A DNA stretch of 48,057 nt, taken from IMG/VR virus record IMGVR_UViG_3300037882_001289, positions 1 to 48,057 of that record; one strand, written 5' to 3'. Source of the DNA: a virus. The notes under the pieces were generated by a model, which was not told where the DNA came from, did no database searches, and saw only the letters and a list, made by a program, of their open reading frames with translations. This document shows, in pieces, positions 37,775 to 46,238 of the stretch (its first letter is position 1; each line of letters begins with the position of its first letter). The position numbers and the translations under genes were made by a program.

Positions 37775-38901
37775 TACACCTTCTCCTTCACTTTGTGGGC
37801 ATCTTCAAGTCCTGCGACGTAGTTGTCGTAGGCGCTGACTTTGCCTTGTTGGGTTTGGTTGTCACGGACCGCGCCACGCAGAGGGTCTGCAGCGGTCTGT
37901 GCGGCACTGTCTTGCGACAGCAGATCGAACGCGGCATCGACATAGGCTTCCGACTTGTCGGCAACCGTGTCAGCGCCACGCAGCTTGGCCACAACCGCCC
38001 GCTTGATGGCGGCGTCGGACAAGCCAGCGGTCACCACGTCTTTGGCCAGCTTTGCTGCTTTAGCGACAAGGTCGCCACGGGCCTGGACGCGAGCGTCCAA
38101 AGCAGCATCGGTCAGGGCTTCGGCCTGGAGCTTCGCAATCTGCGCGTCCTTCTTGGCCAGATCAGCGTCCTTGGCCGCCATAATGGCGTCATTGGCAGCT
38201 TTGGCATCGGACAACTGCTTCGCGCTGTCCGACTTGAACTTCTCGATGGCTGCGACGTCAGCGACAGCAACACTCACTGCCGAATCGCCCAGAACCACCG
38301 TCTTAAGAGCATTATCAACCACTTGCGTAGTCCTTTCATCGCTCAAGGTGACAGGGCTCACGCCCCAGTTGACCGCATTGTCTCCAATACGGAAGTCAGG
38401 TCCAGCACGCCCACGGGGCACGATGGCAACATGATTGATCCGGATGTTCCGCTGAACGGCATCGTAAGCTTGGCCGTCTTCCGTGATTCCAGATTCGATT
38501 GACAGGTCGCATAGATAACCAGCAGACAGTTGCCGTGTTCCGGCTTCAACGTCGCTGATCGCTTGTGCGTCCTTGATGATCAACGGCAACTTGATCTTGC
38601 CATCAACCCATTCAGCCTCAGTGCTGACTTCGCCCTTGGCCAGCTTAGACCAGTTGTCAGCGGTAACCATCTCGGTCGGGTGCCCCATGGTCACTGGAGC
38701 ATGAGTGAAGGTTGCGAGGCTCTTGACATCCTTCACTTCAGACTCAGGACGCCATACCCGGACGATCTTCTTGTCCGCAACTCCGCACTCATCGCCAGTG
38801 TAGAGCTGGATCCCAGTCCGCACAGCGAAGGCTTCCGCAATCAGATAGCCTTCGCTGCTCCTTCGCGTCCCGCTAAGGACAGCAGCATCTGTGTACCTCA
38901 T
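37774..38901 (-). CDS. DUF2213 prohead protease/scaffold
   Basis: 375 residues. The N-terminal half is the DUF2213 module: YLIAEAFAVRTGIQLYTGDE, THAPVTMGHP, ISDVEAGTRQLSAGYLCDL, INHVAIVPRGRAG. His and Ser in these blocks are candidates for a serine-protease active site. The C-terminal half is an Ala/Lys/Asp-rich coiled coil (DADLAKKDAQIAKLQAEAL), as expected for a scaffold. One protein thus probably combines assembly scaffold and maturation protease. Confidence 0.85.
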   Translation of the reverse strand: MRYTDAAVLSGTRRSSEGYLIAEAFAVRTGIQLYTGDECGVADKKIVRVWRPESEVKDVKSLATFTHAPVTMGHPTEMVTADNWSKLAKGEVSTEAEWVDGKIKLPLIIKDAQAISDVEAGTRQLSAGYLCDLSIESGITEDGQAYDAVQRNIRINHVAIVPRGRAGPDFRIGDNAVNWGVSPVTLSDERTTQVVDNALKTVVLGDSAVSVAVADVAAIEKFKSDSAKQLSDAKAANDAIMAAKDADLAKKDAQIAKLQAEALTDAALDARVQARGDLVAKAAKLAKDVVTAGLSDAAIKRAVVAKLRGADTVADKSEAYVDAAFDLLSQDSAAQTAADPLRGAVRDNQTQQGKVSAYDNYVAGLEDAHKVKEKV

Positions 38902-40739
38902 GGCGCTTCCTCGTCCAATGCTTTCGCCTTCCAGTCTTCATCGATCTCTTCGAAGATCTCAGGCCCAAGCACGATCCGACCCTGATAAGGCTTCACGTTG
39001 CTTAGGTCAATCTCCTGATCCTTCCAACTGATCGTGATATGAGGCTGATAGTCGGGATAGTCATAAGACCCCCCGGCATCTATCACTGCCACATGTCTCC
39101 AAGCCAGTCGGCTGGATGTGAAGAGCAAGACAGTGGCCTCTCCGAACTGATCCATGAGGCGCGGCCCACCAGCCGCGATCACGAACTCTTCGTCGCCCCA
39201 GTCAGTGCCGACCTTCATCCAGTCGACTGGCTGCTTGCTGTATGCGATGGTCACATGCAGCTGGCTAGCGTCCATCGGTTCAGTGAAGCCTTGCGACTTC
39301 GCCCAAGCGATGATCTCTGCACCGTTGACAACATCCCTGCGAACATAGAGCGAACGGGGGGCTGCATCAGTGACTGGCTTCTTAGCCTTTGGCTTCGCGC
39401 CTTCGTCAACGTCTTCAGGCTCGTCCTCTTCGCCTAGATCTTCAGACTTAGGAAGCTTGTTACCTTCAGCGTAGAACTCTTCGACGTAGCCTTCGAGCCC
39501 AGGAGCAGCGCCACTCTCAGTGAGAGCATTGACCGCAGACTTGGCAACCGCCTCTTCAGGTACGCTCCCAAGACGGTTGAGCTTGTCGAAGGCCGACATG
39601 ATCTTGTCTGCGTTCTCTGCACGTTCCTTCTGGGTCGGTTGCCACAGAGGCTTCCAGTTATAGTGCAGGTCAGCAGGCCGCGAGCCTAGAGCAGAGTAGA
39701 TCAGGCACTCGTCCAAGTTAGCTGCAAGAGCAGGTTGGATCTTGAGCGTCTGCTCCACCTTCACGCGGTCGTAGTAAAGGCGAATGTCAGCGTCGCCTGT
39801 TGCCTGCATCCCAGCCGGAGACATCTCAAACAGGAGCGTCATCGGGATGCCAGCGTTAGCACTAGCGAGCTGCATCATGCGATCGATCACATCAGGAAGG
39901 CCAGCGAAGGACGCATTCTTCTGTTCGTACTCCTCAAGCACGTCCAGCAGCAGCATCCCGTTGATACCCTTGGCCGTGGCCGCCAGCATCACACGCTTAA
40001 TGATCTCGTCTGAGTAGGCGGAACCGCGAGTGGCCAAGTTCACCATGAAGTCCGGGATCTTGACCACGTCAACCTTAGCTTCGTACACCAAGGAGTTCGT
40101 ATTGTCCGCGACCTCATCAACCCGAATGAGGCTCTTGAGCATCCCAGGAAGTACACTGTCCCCCCAGCCATCATTGCTCATCATGCCATTCATATCGGCC
40201 ATAGGCTCGATACCATGGAACAGGGCTACACGCGAAGGGTGCAGGCGAACCGCACTCTGAGCCACTTGCCAGTATCCGGGCTTGCCGAAGTCGGGCGAGG
40301 TCACGTCAGACACGAACTCTACAGGGTTCATGTTGATCCGCGACACGACGGTCAGATACTTCAGGCCTTCCTTACCAATCGAAGCAGGAAGCAGAGGCTG
40401 AGTTGGGTCAGCAGCGCCATCTCCGATGATGATAGCTGCACCACCATACAACCGAGCCAACTGCCGCGCCTTATAGACCTTGTACTTGAGGTCCAGGCGA
40501 GCCTCTTCAGCTTCGATCAGGCTGATGTCTGCCGCCTCAGCCTGCCACTCGCGCCACTCACGGCATGAATCCTCAGCAGGCAGGTCGACAGCACGACGCA
40601 CTAGAGCAGAAGCCTTGTACGACGTATGGAGCTCCATCAGGTCTTGCTGGCCGAATATGTATTTGGCTGCACTCGCCTTATCGCGAGCAGTGCCCAATCC
40701 AGACACAAGATTAACCAAGTTGTCCCATACTCTAGCCAT
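38898..40739 (-). CDS. Portal protein (DUF1073) with C-terminal 2H phosphoesterase, Acb1-like
   Basis: 613 residues. Residues 1-430 are the DUF1073 portal (YKASALVRRAVDLPAEDSCR, LARLYGGAAIIIGD, LHPSRVALFHG, LLFEMSPAGM). After an acidic linker (about 430-460), the last 150 residues carry two HxT motifs, LHVTIAY (H near 495) and PHITISW (H near 567), 72 residues apart, as in 2H phosphoesterases. Acb1 is a phage 2H enzyme that cleaves CBASS cyclic nucleotides, and related domains occur fused to DUF1073 portals. Activity here is inferred from motifs. Confidence 0.85.
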   Translation of the reverse strand: MARVWDNLVNLVSGLGTARDKASAAKYIFGQQDLMELHTSYKASALVRRAVDLPAEDSCREWREWQAEAADISLIEAEEARLDLKYKVYKARQLARLYGGAAIIIGDGAADPTQPLLPASIGKEGLKYLTVVSRINMNPVEFVSDVTSPDFGKPGYWQVAQSAVRLHPSRVALFHGIEPMADMNGMMSNDGWGDSVLPGMLKSLIRVDEVADNTNSLVYEAKVDVVKIPDFMVNLATRGSAYSDEIIKRVMLAATAKGINGMLLLDVLEEYEQKNASFAGLPDVIDRMMQLASANAGIPMTLLFEMSPAGMQATGDADIRLYYDRVKVEQTLKIQPALAANLDECLIYSALGSRPADLHYNWKPLWQPTQKERAENADKIMSAFDKLNRLGSVPEEAVAKSAVNALTESGAAPGLEGYVEEFYAEGNKLPKSEDLGEEDEPEDVDEGAKPKAKKPVTDAAPRSLYVRRDVVNGAEIIAWAKSQGFTEPMDASQLHVTIAYSKQPVDWMKVGTDWGDEEFVIAAGGPRLMDQFGEATVLLFTSSRLAWRHVAVIDAGGSYDYPDYQPHITISWKDQEIDLSNVKPYQGRIVLGPEIFEEIDEDWKAKALDEEAP

Positions 40740-42124
40740 CAACCAATCCCGCCAAGTGTGTAGCTAGGCCCACTAAGAGCCGCAAAGGCCCTGCTCGTGC
40801 TATCTACATCGTCGTCATGCGCAGCCTCAGGGAAGCCCTCAAGGTTGCTGAACCATCTCTCGTTCCACTCACCACGGACCACGATCACGTTGCCTGCTTC
40901 CGCTTGCGCAGAGAACGGACTGAACCGGACGATCTTATCGCCAGTCTCAGGGCTGAACCGACAGTTGTATCCGGTCAACAGCTTAGCGTAAGAGGCCACT
41001 TGAGCCTTGCCTGCTTGCCCCGGATCCTGAGCCAAGTCCTGTACGGTCGTTATGCCGTCCTGAGACGCAGTGTTCTTTACTAAGCGTTCAACGCCCATTG
41101 GACTTAGGTGCTCGTTGACGTTGTCGTACACCACGTAGCGGCCATCAGCGGTGACGCCCATTTTAGTCCCGCTAGTGGCGTCAGGGTCATTGCCCTCGGT
41201 CACCGTAGTGCCAGCAAGGTCCCAGCCTCTAGCCTTCTTGATGCAGGCAGGAGCAACATCTACAACCTCAACCCATGAACGATTGAAGTACAGACCTGCT
41301 GCGGCCCGGATCTTCCAGTTACCGCCCAACAGACGCTCACGCTCGACCTTAGGCAGCGCAAGCAGCGACGCCATGTAGTTGGGGTCAGCCTGCATCAGCT
41401 TCTTGTTGTCTGTCAGCTTAGAAGCCACGAAGGTAACCGACTTAGGCGGGATCGGGACCATGTCGCCGAACTCGTCCTCCATCGTGTAGCCTTCAAGCTC
41501 TCGCTTGCTGTCAGCCCAGATGATCTTATCGCCTATCCGAACGAACCAGCGGATGTTGCCAGAACGCTCAGGTATCGCATACCCAGTGTTGGGGTCGATC
41601 CACCATGCTATGAAGCGTGCGACCCAGCTATCAGCGTCAGGGTTGCAACTAGCTCGCACATAGGGCCGAACACCGCACATGCTCCGGTTACGTGAGAGCA
41701 TATAGAAGAACTGAGACTCAGAGAAGTGCGTCAGCTCATCGAACATGATCAAAGGGATCTGAGACCCTTGCCAGTCCTTAGTTGTCTTCTCATGCTCAAG
41801 GTGAGACATTGAGACAGAAGCTCCAGAAGGGAACTTCCAATCCAGAGTGCTGTCCCTAGGTTCGCCGCCAGCAGCAGGATAGAGCTTAATGCTCTCGTCC
41901 CAGAGACCGCCCTCGTTCCTGATCTGCTTGGTATTGCGGCGGAAGAAGACAGCGCCGAAGCCCGGTACGCCTATGTGGCGAAGGGCTTCAAGCAATAAGG
42001 CCCAAGTCTTCCCCCCGCCTGCAGCTCCACCGTAGATAGCGATGTCAGCAGAGGAAGCAAGGAAGGTCTCTTGCGGTCCCTGTTGCGGCCTGATTACGAT
42101 CTCATGCTTGCTCATCGCCGTCAT
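40739..42124 (-). CDS. terL: Terminase large subunit
   Basis: 461 residues. Walker A GGAAGGGKTWA (about 32-42), Walker B LIMFDELTHF (about 125-134) and coupling motif SCNPDADSWV show the packaging ATPase. The nuclease part has ARGWDLAGT, QDPGQAGK and HDDDVDS, the usual acidic metal ligands. Overlaps the small subunit (start ATG 42124; ATG 42115 is an alternative) and shares its stop with the portal start. Confidence 0.93.
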   Translation of the reverse strand: MTAMSKHEIVIRPQQGPQETFLASSADIAIYGGAAGGGKTWALLLEALRHIGVPGFGAVFFRRNTKQIRNEGGLWDESIKLYPAAGGEPRDSTLDWKFPSGASVSMSHLEHEKTTKDWQGSQIPLIMFDELTHFSESQFFYMLSRNRSMCGVRPYVRASCNPDADSWVARFIAWWIDPNTGYAIPERSGNIRWFVRIGDKIIWADSKRELEGYTMEDEFGDMVPIPPKSVTFVASKLTDNKKLMQADPNYMASLLALPKVERERLLGGNWKIRAAAGLYFNRSWVEVVDVAPACIKKARGWDLAGTTVTEGNDPDATSGTKMGVTADGRYVVYDNVNEHLSPMGVERLVKNTASQDGITTVQDLAQDPGQAGKAQVASYAKLLTGYNCRFSPETGDKIVRFSPFSAQAEAGNVIVVRGEWNERWFSNLEGFPEAAHDDDVDSTSRAFAALSGPSYTLGGIG

Positions 42125-42656
42125 CGTTCTTCGGTGCTTCTACCGGATCGCGATTGTTGGATGGTAGCTGATAGGTTGTAACAGCTGGAAGCGGATGTTC
42201 TGGGTCAGATCCCAAAAGAGTTCTCTCGACTAAGTTGAGATCACGCATGATAATCTGGGCGTTGAACAGTCCGGCTGCAGCTCCAGAGAACTTCCAATCG
42301 TGCATCGCTTGCTCGGCAGCGACGACGACATCATGCAGGTCGGTGCGCTTTCTTCCTTGCTTGATGTCGCCCCAGAAGGTGCGTGACATCCCAGTCCAAA
42401 GCAGGATGCCATTCAAGGTAGGCGTGCGGGCCTTAGGGATGTCCTCAAGCGTAGAGTTGCCCTCGTAGGTGACGAGTTTCTTCTCCTGAAAGGGATTGCT
42501 TTCGACCCACTGGAAGTAGTCAGCGATAGCCTTCACAAGATCCGCGGGGTCATTGAACAACTTATTCGGCTGAAGCCTGTTGTTGAGACCGATAGCCCAC
42601 AGGCTATTCCCCTTGACAAAAGGGGACGGCATCTTCGGGATTTCATCGCTTTGCAT
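42102..42656 (-). CDS. terS: Terminase small subunit (P22 gp3-like)
   Basis: 184 residues from ATG 42656, with AAAGGCAG upstream. Helical protein: FNDPADLVKAIADYFQWVES, TPTLNGILLWTGMSRTFWGD (HTH-like DNA recognition) and HDWKFSGAAAGLFNAQIIMR match DNA-packaging gp3-type subunits. It recognises phage DNA and loads the large subunit encoded immediately downstream. Confidence 0.85.
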   Translation of the reverse strand: MQSDEIPKMPSPFVKGNSLWAIGLNNRLQPNKLFNDPADLVKAIADYFQWVESNPFQEKKLVTYEGNSTLEDIPKARTPTLNGILLWTGMSRTFWGDIKQGRKRTDLHDVVVAAEQAMHDWKFSGAAAGLFNAQIIMRDLNLVERTLLGSDPEHPLPAVTTYQLPSNNRDPVEAPKNDDGDEQA

Positions 42657-42727
42657 GGTTCTGCCTTTCGGGTTAATACCCAGGGGTCGGTCGCCTCTCA
42701 AACGAAGGTCGGTAAGCCCGATCGTCC

Positions 42728-43276
42728 CTAAATCTTCTCGACTTGATTCGCTTTCGCAGTCATGTCGAACTTATCTCCAGCGATGACAACGTCTTCGCCC
42801 ACTATCTGCACCACCGGACCTGAGAAGCCCTTGAACGGGCCATCCTTCATCCGAACGGTCTTGCCTGCTAGGTCTTGTATGCTTATATCAGCAACGACCT
42901 TCTTCATCCTCTCAAGCGCGTCCCTAGGTTTCTCGCGCTTCCTGACACCCTTCTCGAAGAGCTTCAGATCTTCAATGTCCTGGTCTCGAGCGTAGCAGAT
43001 CCCTACCGAAGTAGATATGAACCCAAACACTCCCTTGATCTGACACACGCTCGATAGTTCTTCATCTCCATCGCACCGGACGAATATGTAACCATCGAGC
43101 AGAGCAGTCTTGACCAATTCCCTCGTCTGCTTGCTGCGCACAGCGATATGCTTAGGCAGCTTCCTCCAACGCTTATAGACCGGGCAGTATGATTCGACTT
43201 CGGCTTCAAGAAGGATCTTGGCGCAGAGGTCTAACTCTTCTCCGAATCTCACAATCGCTACGGCCCAACGTCTCAA
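42728..43276 (-). CDS. NusG-like transcription (anti)termination factor
   Basis: 182 residues from a TTG start, with GGGAG at 6-base spacing. The N-terminal NGN-like domain reads RWAVAIVRFGEELDLCAKIL and LLDGYIFVRC (the usual PGYVFV strand); the C-terminal KOW is GKTVRMKDGPFKGFSGPVVQI. The layout matches NusG/RfaH and phage or plasmid paralogues. Located near the beginning of the long leftward late operon just before the terminase genes, it may let RNA polymerase read through terminators across 20 kb, or hinder host NusG. Confidence 0.83.
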   Translation of the reverse strand: MRRWAVAIVRFGEELDLCAKILLEAEVESYCPVYKRWRKLPKHIAVRSKQTRELVKTALLDGYIFVRCDGDEELSSVCQIKGVFGFISTSVGICYARDQDIEDLKLFEKGVRKREKPRDALERMKKVVADISIQDLAGKTVRMKDGPFKGFSGPVVQIVGEDVVIAGDKFDMTAKANQVEKI

Positions 43277-43352
43277 AGCGTTCTCCCTGAGTGCAACCGC
43301 AGCCTTGTTTTCCTTTTATCCCGCCAGATCGGCAGAAGCACGCGAAAAAGCA

Positions 43353-43778
43353 TTAATTCCTCATCTTTTCCGCAACAAAGTTGTTAATGATCTCAACAAA
43401 CCACTGATAATCCAGCTTCTTCATATCAACTGACCCAAGCTCAAGCTCAGACAAAGTTCCCATGAACCCCCCAGTGAGCTGCAGCGCTACCATCAACACC
43501 GTCTCGTCTTTCCTCAGGGTCATCCCATAACTCTGGCAGCCTAACCATAATGAATTGCGATGCCATCGGCGCTGGCTTGGCCTCAACTCCTTAACGACAG
43601 AAGCTCCGCGCTTCAACTCGCAGGGTTGCCAATAAGGACCAACAGGTATCCAACAGTCTGGCATGCCAGTGTCTGACCCAAGTCCCGGTTCCATAAATGA
43701 AACGGTCCCAGAGGGGAACCGACCGTCATCCCTAAGGATTGATCTCAGTTCACTCTCCAGGACCTTCCTAGCGCACAT
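43353..43778 (-). CDS. PD-(D/E)XK nuclease-like protein (VRR-NUC/RecB-like)
   Basis: 141 residues from ATG 43778 (an upstream TTG at 43793 is possible). GMPDCWIPVGPYWQPCELKRG supplies the D and ExK of the motif, followed by LRPSQRRWH, the Q-motif helix typical of Holliday-junction-resolvase/VRR-NUC-like small nucleases. It could trim or resolve DNA during packaging, matching its place upstream of the terminase. Motif-based call. Confidence 0.7.
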   Translation of the reverse strand: MCARKVLESELRSILRDDGRFPSGTVSFMEPGLGSDTGMPDCWIPVGPYWQPCELKRGASVVKELRPSQRRWHRNSLWLGCQSYGMTLRKDETVLMVALQLTGGFMGTLSELELGSVDMKKLDYQWFVEIINNFVAEKMRN

Positions 43779-43803
43779 GGCGCTAACCGCCAATCACATC
43801 AGA

Positions 43804-44127
43804 TTACTTGCCGTCGTTGTTCGGAACGTAGTTCTCGTCCTTGTAGGTCCGGTTCCGGACGATCTGGCTGATCGTGCCAGCGTTGGTGTCGAACTTTTCG
43901 GCCAGCTTGGCGTGCGACCAGATCGGCGTCCCAGCCTTCTCGGTGCCTTCTTCGTGGCGCAGCGAACGCAGTTGGCGAATCTCGCGCACTTGTTCCGGCG
44001 TATAGCGGCCAGGAGCAGGCCCACGTTCTTTCTTGGCCGGAGCGGCAGCGGTCGTGGCAGCATCGGCAGGCATGAAAGCAACGCCAGACATCAGCGCGCC
44101 CATATTCAGTTTCAGAAGGTTTTTCAT
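43804..44127 (-). CDS. HTH DNA-binding protein, first leftward gene
   Basis: 107 residues from ATG 44127, with AAGGA at 8-base spacing. The C-terminal half has YTPEQVREIRQLR and SHAKLAEKFDTNAGTISQIV, a helix-turn-helix. The N-terminal 30 residues are hydrophobic/Ala-rich and may be flexible. As the first leftward gene beside the repeat-rich divergent region, it is a candidate regulator binding those repeats. Confidence 0.72.
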   Translation of the reverse strand: MKNLLKLNMGALMSGVAFMPADAATTAAAPAKKERGPAPGRYTPEQVREIRQLRSLRHEEGTEKAGTPIWSHAKLAEKFDTNAGTISQIVRNRTYKDENYVPNNDGK

Positions 44128-44345
44128 AGCGTCCATCCTTGGTTCAAGTTAAGGTCTTCATCAGACTCATCCGACAGAATCACTTATCGCCCCACTGGAC
44201 CGCAGAAGCATCACCTATTTGTCCCAATCTTGTTCTACCGCAACAGCCAGACAGCCACTACCTCTTTTAAAGGCCCAAGAAACGCCCCCCAACCATCCTT
44301 CTTGGTCACCAAACCATCTCCTGCTCTTTCACCTAACCCTTCAGA

Positions 44346-44402
44346 TTTTATCCGTCGCAGATTATCTCCATGTTTTCACTCGGTTATTTCCGATCTCCTG
44401 CC
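44346..44402. repeat. 57-bp direct repeat, copy A
   Basis: Identical to 44434-44490, 88 bp apart start to start. Begins TTTTATCCGTCGCAGATTA and ends GATCTCCTGCC. Contains the 16-nt motif TATCCGTCGCAGATTA (44349-44364), which recurs inverted at 44643-44658. Confidence 0.95.
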
Positions 44403-44433
44403 TATAAGCATCCATCTCCTGCTCTTTCATCGT

Positions 44434-44490
44434 TTTTATCCGTCGCAGATTATCTCCATGTTTTCACTCGGTTATTTCCGATCTCCTGCC
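44434..44490. repeat. 57-bp direct repeat, copy B
   Basis: Exact copy of 44346-44402. The spacer between the copies carries another ATCTCCTGCTCTTTC (44414-44428), which also occurs at 44316-44330. Confidence 0.95.
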
Positions 44491-44604
44491 CTTTTATCCT
44501 CCTTTCTCTCCTTTTCTAGGTTTCTTTAGGACCAGTCGTTATTATTTTCTTAAAAGACCACATCATCTTCCTAAAAAGCCGGGGGGCGTTTTTCTTGGTT
44601 TATA

Positions 44605-44703
44605 GGCAGGAGATGCGAATTTTCCCAGCGATAACAAGGCTTTAATCTGCGACGGATAGCTTTTCCTAAAGAGCAGGAGATAACCCCTCTAAGAGCAGGA
44701 GAT
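44605..44703. repeat. Cluster of inverted copies of the left repeat motifs
   Basis: TATAGGCAGGAGAT (44601-44614), TAATCTGCGACGGATA (44643-44658), AAAGAGCAGGAGAT (44668-44681) and AAGAGCAGGAGAT (44691-44703) are reverse complements of ATCTCCTGCCTATA (44393-44406), TATCCGTCGCAGATTA and ATCTCCTGCTCTTT on the left. The whole region is a dispersed, imperfect palindrome centred near 44540. Confidence 0.9.
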
Positions 44704-44915
44704 GCCACAAGAAACGCCCATTTTCGGCCGTTTACGCCTCTTTTGCTCCAGCACCATGCAACGTGGACCATGAACCTGACACTCTTTTCACAATTATTAT
44801 CAACAAAGATTATCAAGAAAACCCATTATTAACAAAATAATATCTTTTTCCGCGTGCCAATGCGCCGCGCAACAGGCATACTGACCCTCAAGAACCAGCA
44901 AGAGGCACAAGATCT

Positions 44916-45413
44916 ATGGCTAGAGAAGAATACGTCTTAGGTGACGAACAACAACCCGCGTCAACCACGTCAGGGCCACTGCTTCACCTGCCCTTCGACA
45001 AGGCCCGGTATGCCCTGCACAAGCCTCCATGCCAAGCCCTAGTGGCGAGCTTCTACGCGTCAGGGATCGACTACCTCGTTATGACGCACTACGGATGCTT
45101 CATAAGTGTCACCAAGAAGCAGACCCAGGCAATGATGGAGCTGGGAAGGTTCGCATGGATCGTCAACGCAAATCCTTGCCAAGCCTCTGGGACCCTGAAG
45201 CGTGGCCTGCAGATTGAGTTCTCTGAAGAGCTGACCAACTACCGTCCATTCTTCACTGAGAGGATGAACCGGGCAAGCGTTGAGCAGTTTAAGGACTTAG
45301 CTCACCTGATGAAGCTCAACAACAGGAAGCACTCCTTCGTCCTTGACCCCGTCACCGGGCTTCCTAGCAACCTTTATCCGCGCGTCGCGAGAGGAGACAA
45401 CACCCATGCCTGA
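44916..45413 (+). CDS. Hypothetical protein, first rightward gene, 165 aa
   Basis: ATG 44916 follows AGAGGCACAAGATCT, with only a loose ribosome-binding site. Mixed alpha/beta sequence with HLPFDKARYALHKPPCQALV and YLVMTHYGCFISVTKKQ. As the first gene out of the divergent region it is probably expressed very early. No family recognised. Confidence 0.7.
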   Translation: MAREEYVLGDEQQPASTTSGPLLHLPFDKARYALHKPPCQALVASFYASGIDYLVMTHYGCFISVTKKQTQAMMELGRFAWIVNANPCQASGTLKRGLQIEFSEELTNYRPFFTERMNRASVEQFKDLAHLMKLNNRKHSFVLDPVTGLPSNLYPRVARGDNTHA

Positions 45414-45831
45414 GATGAACCTGATCACACCGCTGTTGGCTTATGAGATCGAGATGGCTGCCAATCTCTGCGCCGATGCCTTCAAGGCCTTCAAAGCGGC
45501 AGACAAGCATTGGTTTGCGTTGGCCCCTTCGCTGGCTCATTTTGCCATGCAGACGGACACCTCACGCTTGCTGGTCGAGGATGGCTATGATGCCAACCCA
45601 ACGGCCTACACGGCAATCCTGCGGTTGTACGCCAAGTACCTGCGCAACGCTGGGCTCTACGTGGCCCCTCGCATGTGGATCGGCGACAAGCACCACACCT
45701 CAGTGTGGCTGAGCGACAAGGACAAGACCGCCCACTTCCGCGTTAGGGCCACCATTGACCATGGTTCTCCAGCCAACGGGGGGCGAGCCCAGTATGACTA
45801 CAGCAAGAAGTGGAGTTTCGGAGATGAGTGA
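45406..45831 (+). CDS. Hypothetical protein, 141 aa
   Basis: ATG 45406 lies behind GAGGAGACAACACCC and overlaps the previous gene. N-terminal half is helical and Ala-rich (YEIEMAANLCADAFKAFKAA); the C-terminal half is beta-rich with GDKHHTSVWLSDKDKTAHFR. No known motif. Overlaps the next start. Confidence 0.68.
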   Translation: MPEMNLITPLLAYEIEMAANLCADAFKAFKAADKHWFALAPSLAHFAMQTDTSRLLVEDGYDANPTAYTAILRLYAKYLRNAGLYVAPRMWIGDKHHTSVWLSDKDKTAHFRVRATIDHGSPANGGRAQYDYSKKWSFGDE

Positions 45832-46057
45832 GATCAAGACAGAGGTTCCCCCCGGCATTCCTGGGCTGGATCTGCAGCAGTCTCCTTACGTTAAGGAACT
45901 GAACCAGCAGGCCTTCAACCGGGCCTTCCTCCACCTCACCGCAAAAGACGCTGCAGGGGCTGTGTTGGCGGCGCTGACTGAGCGCTTCGGACCATGGGAA
46001 GCGGAGACGATCCTGGAGACTGCGACGCTAGCTGCAAGGAGACAGCGCAATGGGTAA
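45824..46057 (+). CDS. Hypothetical protein, 77 aa
   Basis: ATG 45824 overlaps the preceding stop by 8 bases. A Pro-rich start (PPGIPGLDLQQSP) is followed by two helices (NQQAFNRAFLHLTAKDAAGA and WEAETILETATLAARRQ). Could be a small dimeric helical protein. Unknown function. Confidence 0.65.
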   Translation: MSEIKTEVPPGIPGLDLQQSPYVKELNQQAFNRAFLHLTAKDAAGAVLAALTERFGPWEAETILETATLAARRQRNG

Positions 46058-46238
46058 TCAATTACTTGTCGATGGGCTGCAGAGCGAGATTAACTTCCTG
46101 CGAACCGTCCTGGAAGACCTTCGGATTCGCGAGCTTGGGCTCAAGACCCACAAGCAGGACATCCTCGAAGACATCCTCAGGCTGCGTCGTCAGCAACATG
46201 CCTACAAGCTGGAAGATCCGACGGTGGTGTACAAATGA
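46050..46238 (+). CDS. Small coiled-coil protein, 62 aa
   Basis: Overlaps both neighbours. The sequence is a continuous heptad-like helix (LQSEINFLRTVLEDLRIREL, then HKQDILEDILRLRRQQ), suggesting a coiled-coil dimer. No further function visible. Confidence 0.65.
   Translation: MGNQLLVDGLQSEINFLRTVLEDLRIRELGLKTHKQDILEDILRLRRQQHAYKLEDPTVVYK

Larger units (their letters stand above)
44275..44598. repeat. Outer inverted pair carrying G6/C6 runs
   Basis: CCAAGAAACGCCCCCC at 44275-44290 corresponds to GGGGGGCGTTTTTCTTGG at 44581-44598 in inverted orientation with a 2-base length difference. A partial direct copy, CAAGAAACGCCC, follows at 44708-44719. Confidence 0.85.
44128..44915. other. 788-bp divergent, repeat-rich AT-rich region (origin/promoter candidate)
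   Basis: No gene is credible here. It separates the leftward and rightward domains, so both main promoter sets should lie here. It contains a perfect 57-bp direct repeat, inverted copies of parts of it, repeated ATCTCCTGC motifs in both orientations and an AT-rich tract at 44781-44850. TTATCAACA at 44797-44805 differs by one base from the DnaA-box consensus TTATCCACA. Together these resemble a replication origin; no single element proves it. Confidence 0.65.

Noticed and set aside
44346-44490. CRISPR or transposon ends at the 57-bp repeat
   Set aside because: Only two direct copies with a 31-bp spacer, no cas or transposase gene, and inverted fragments that fit a regulatory or origin region better.
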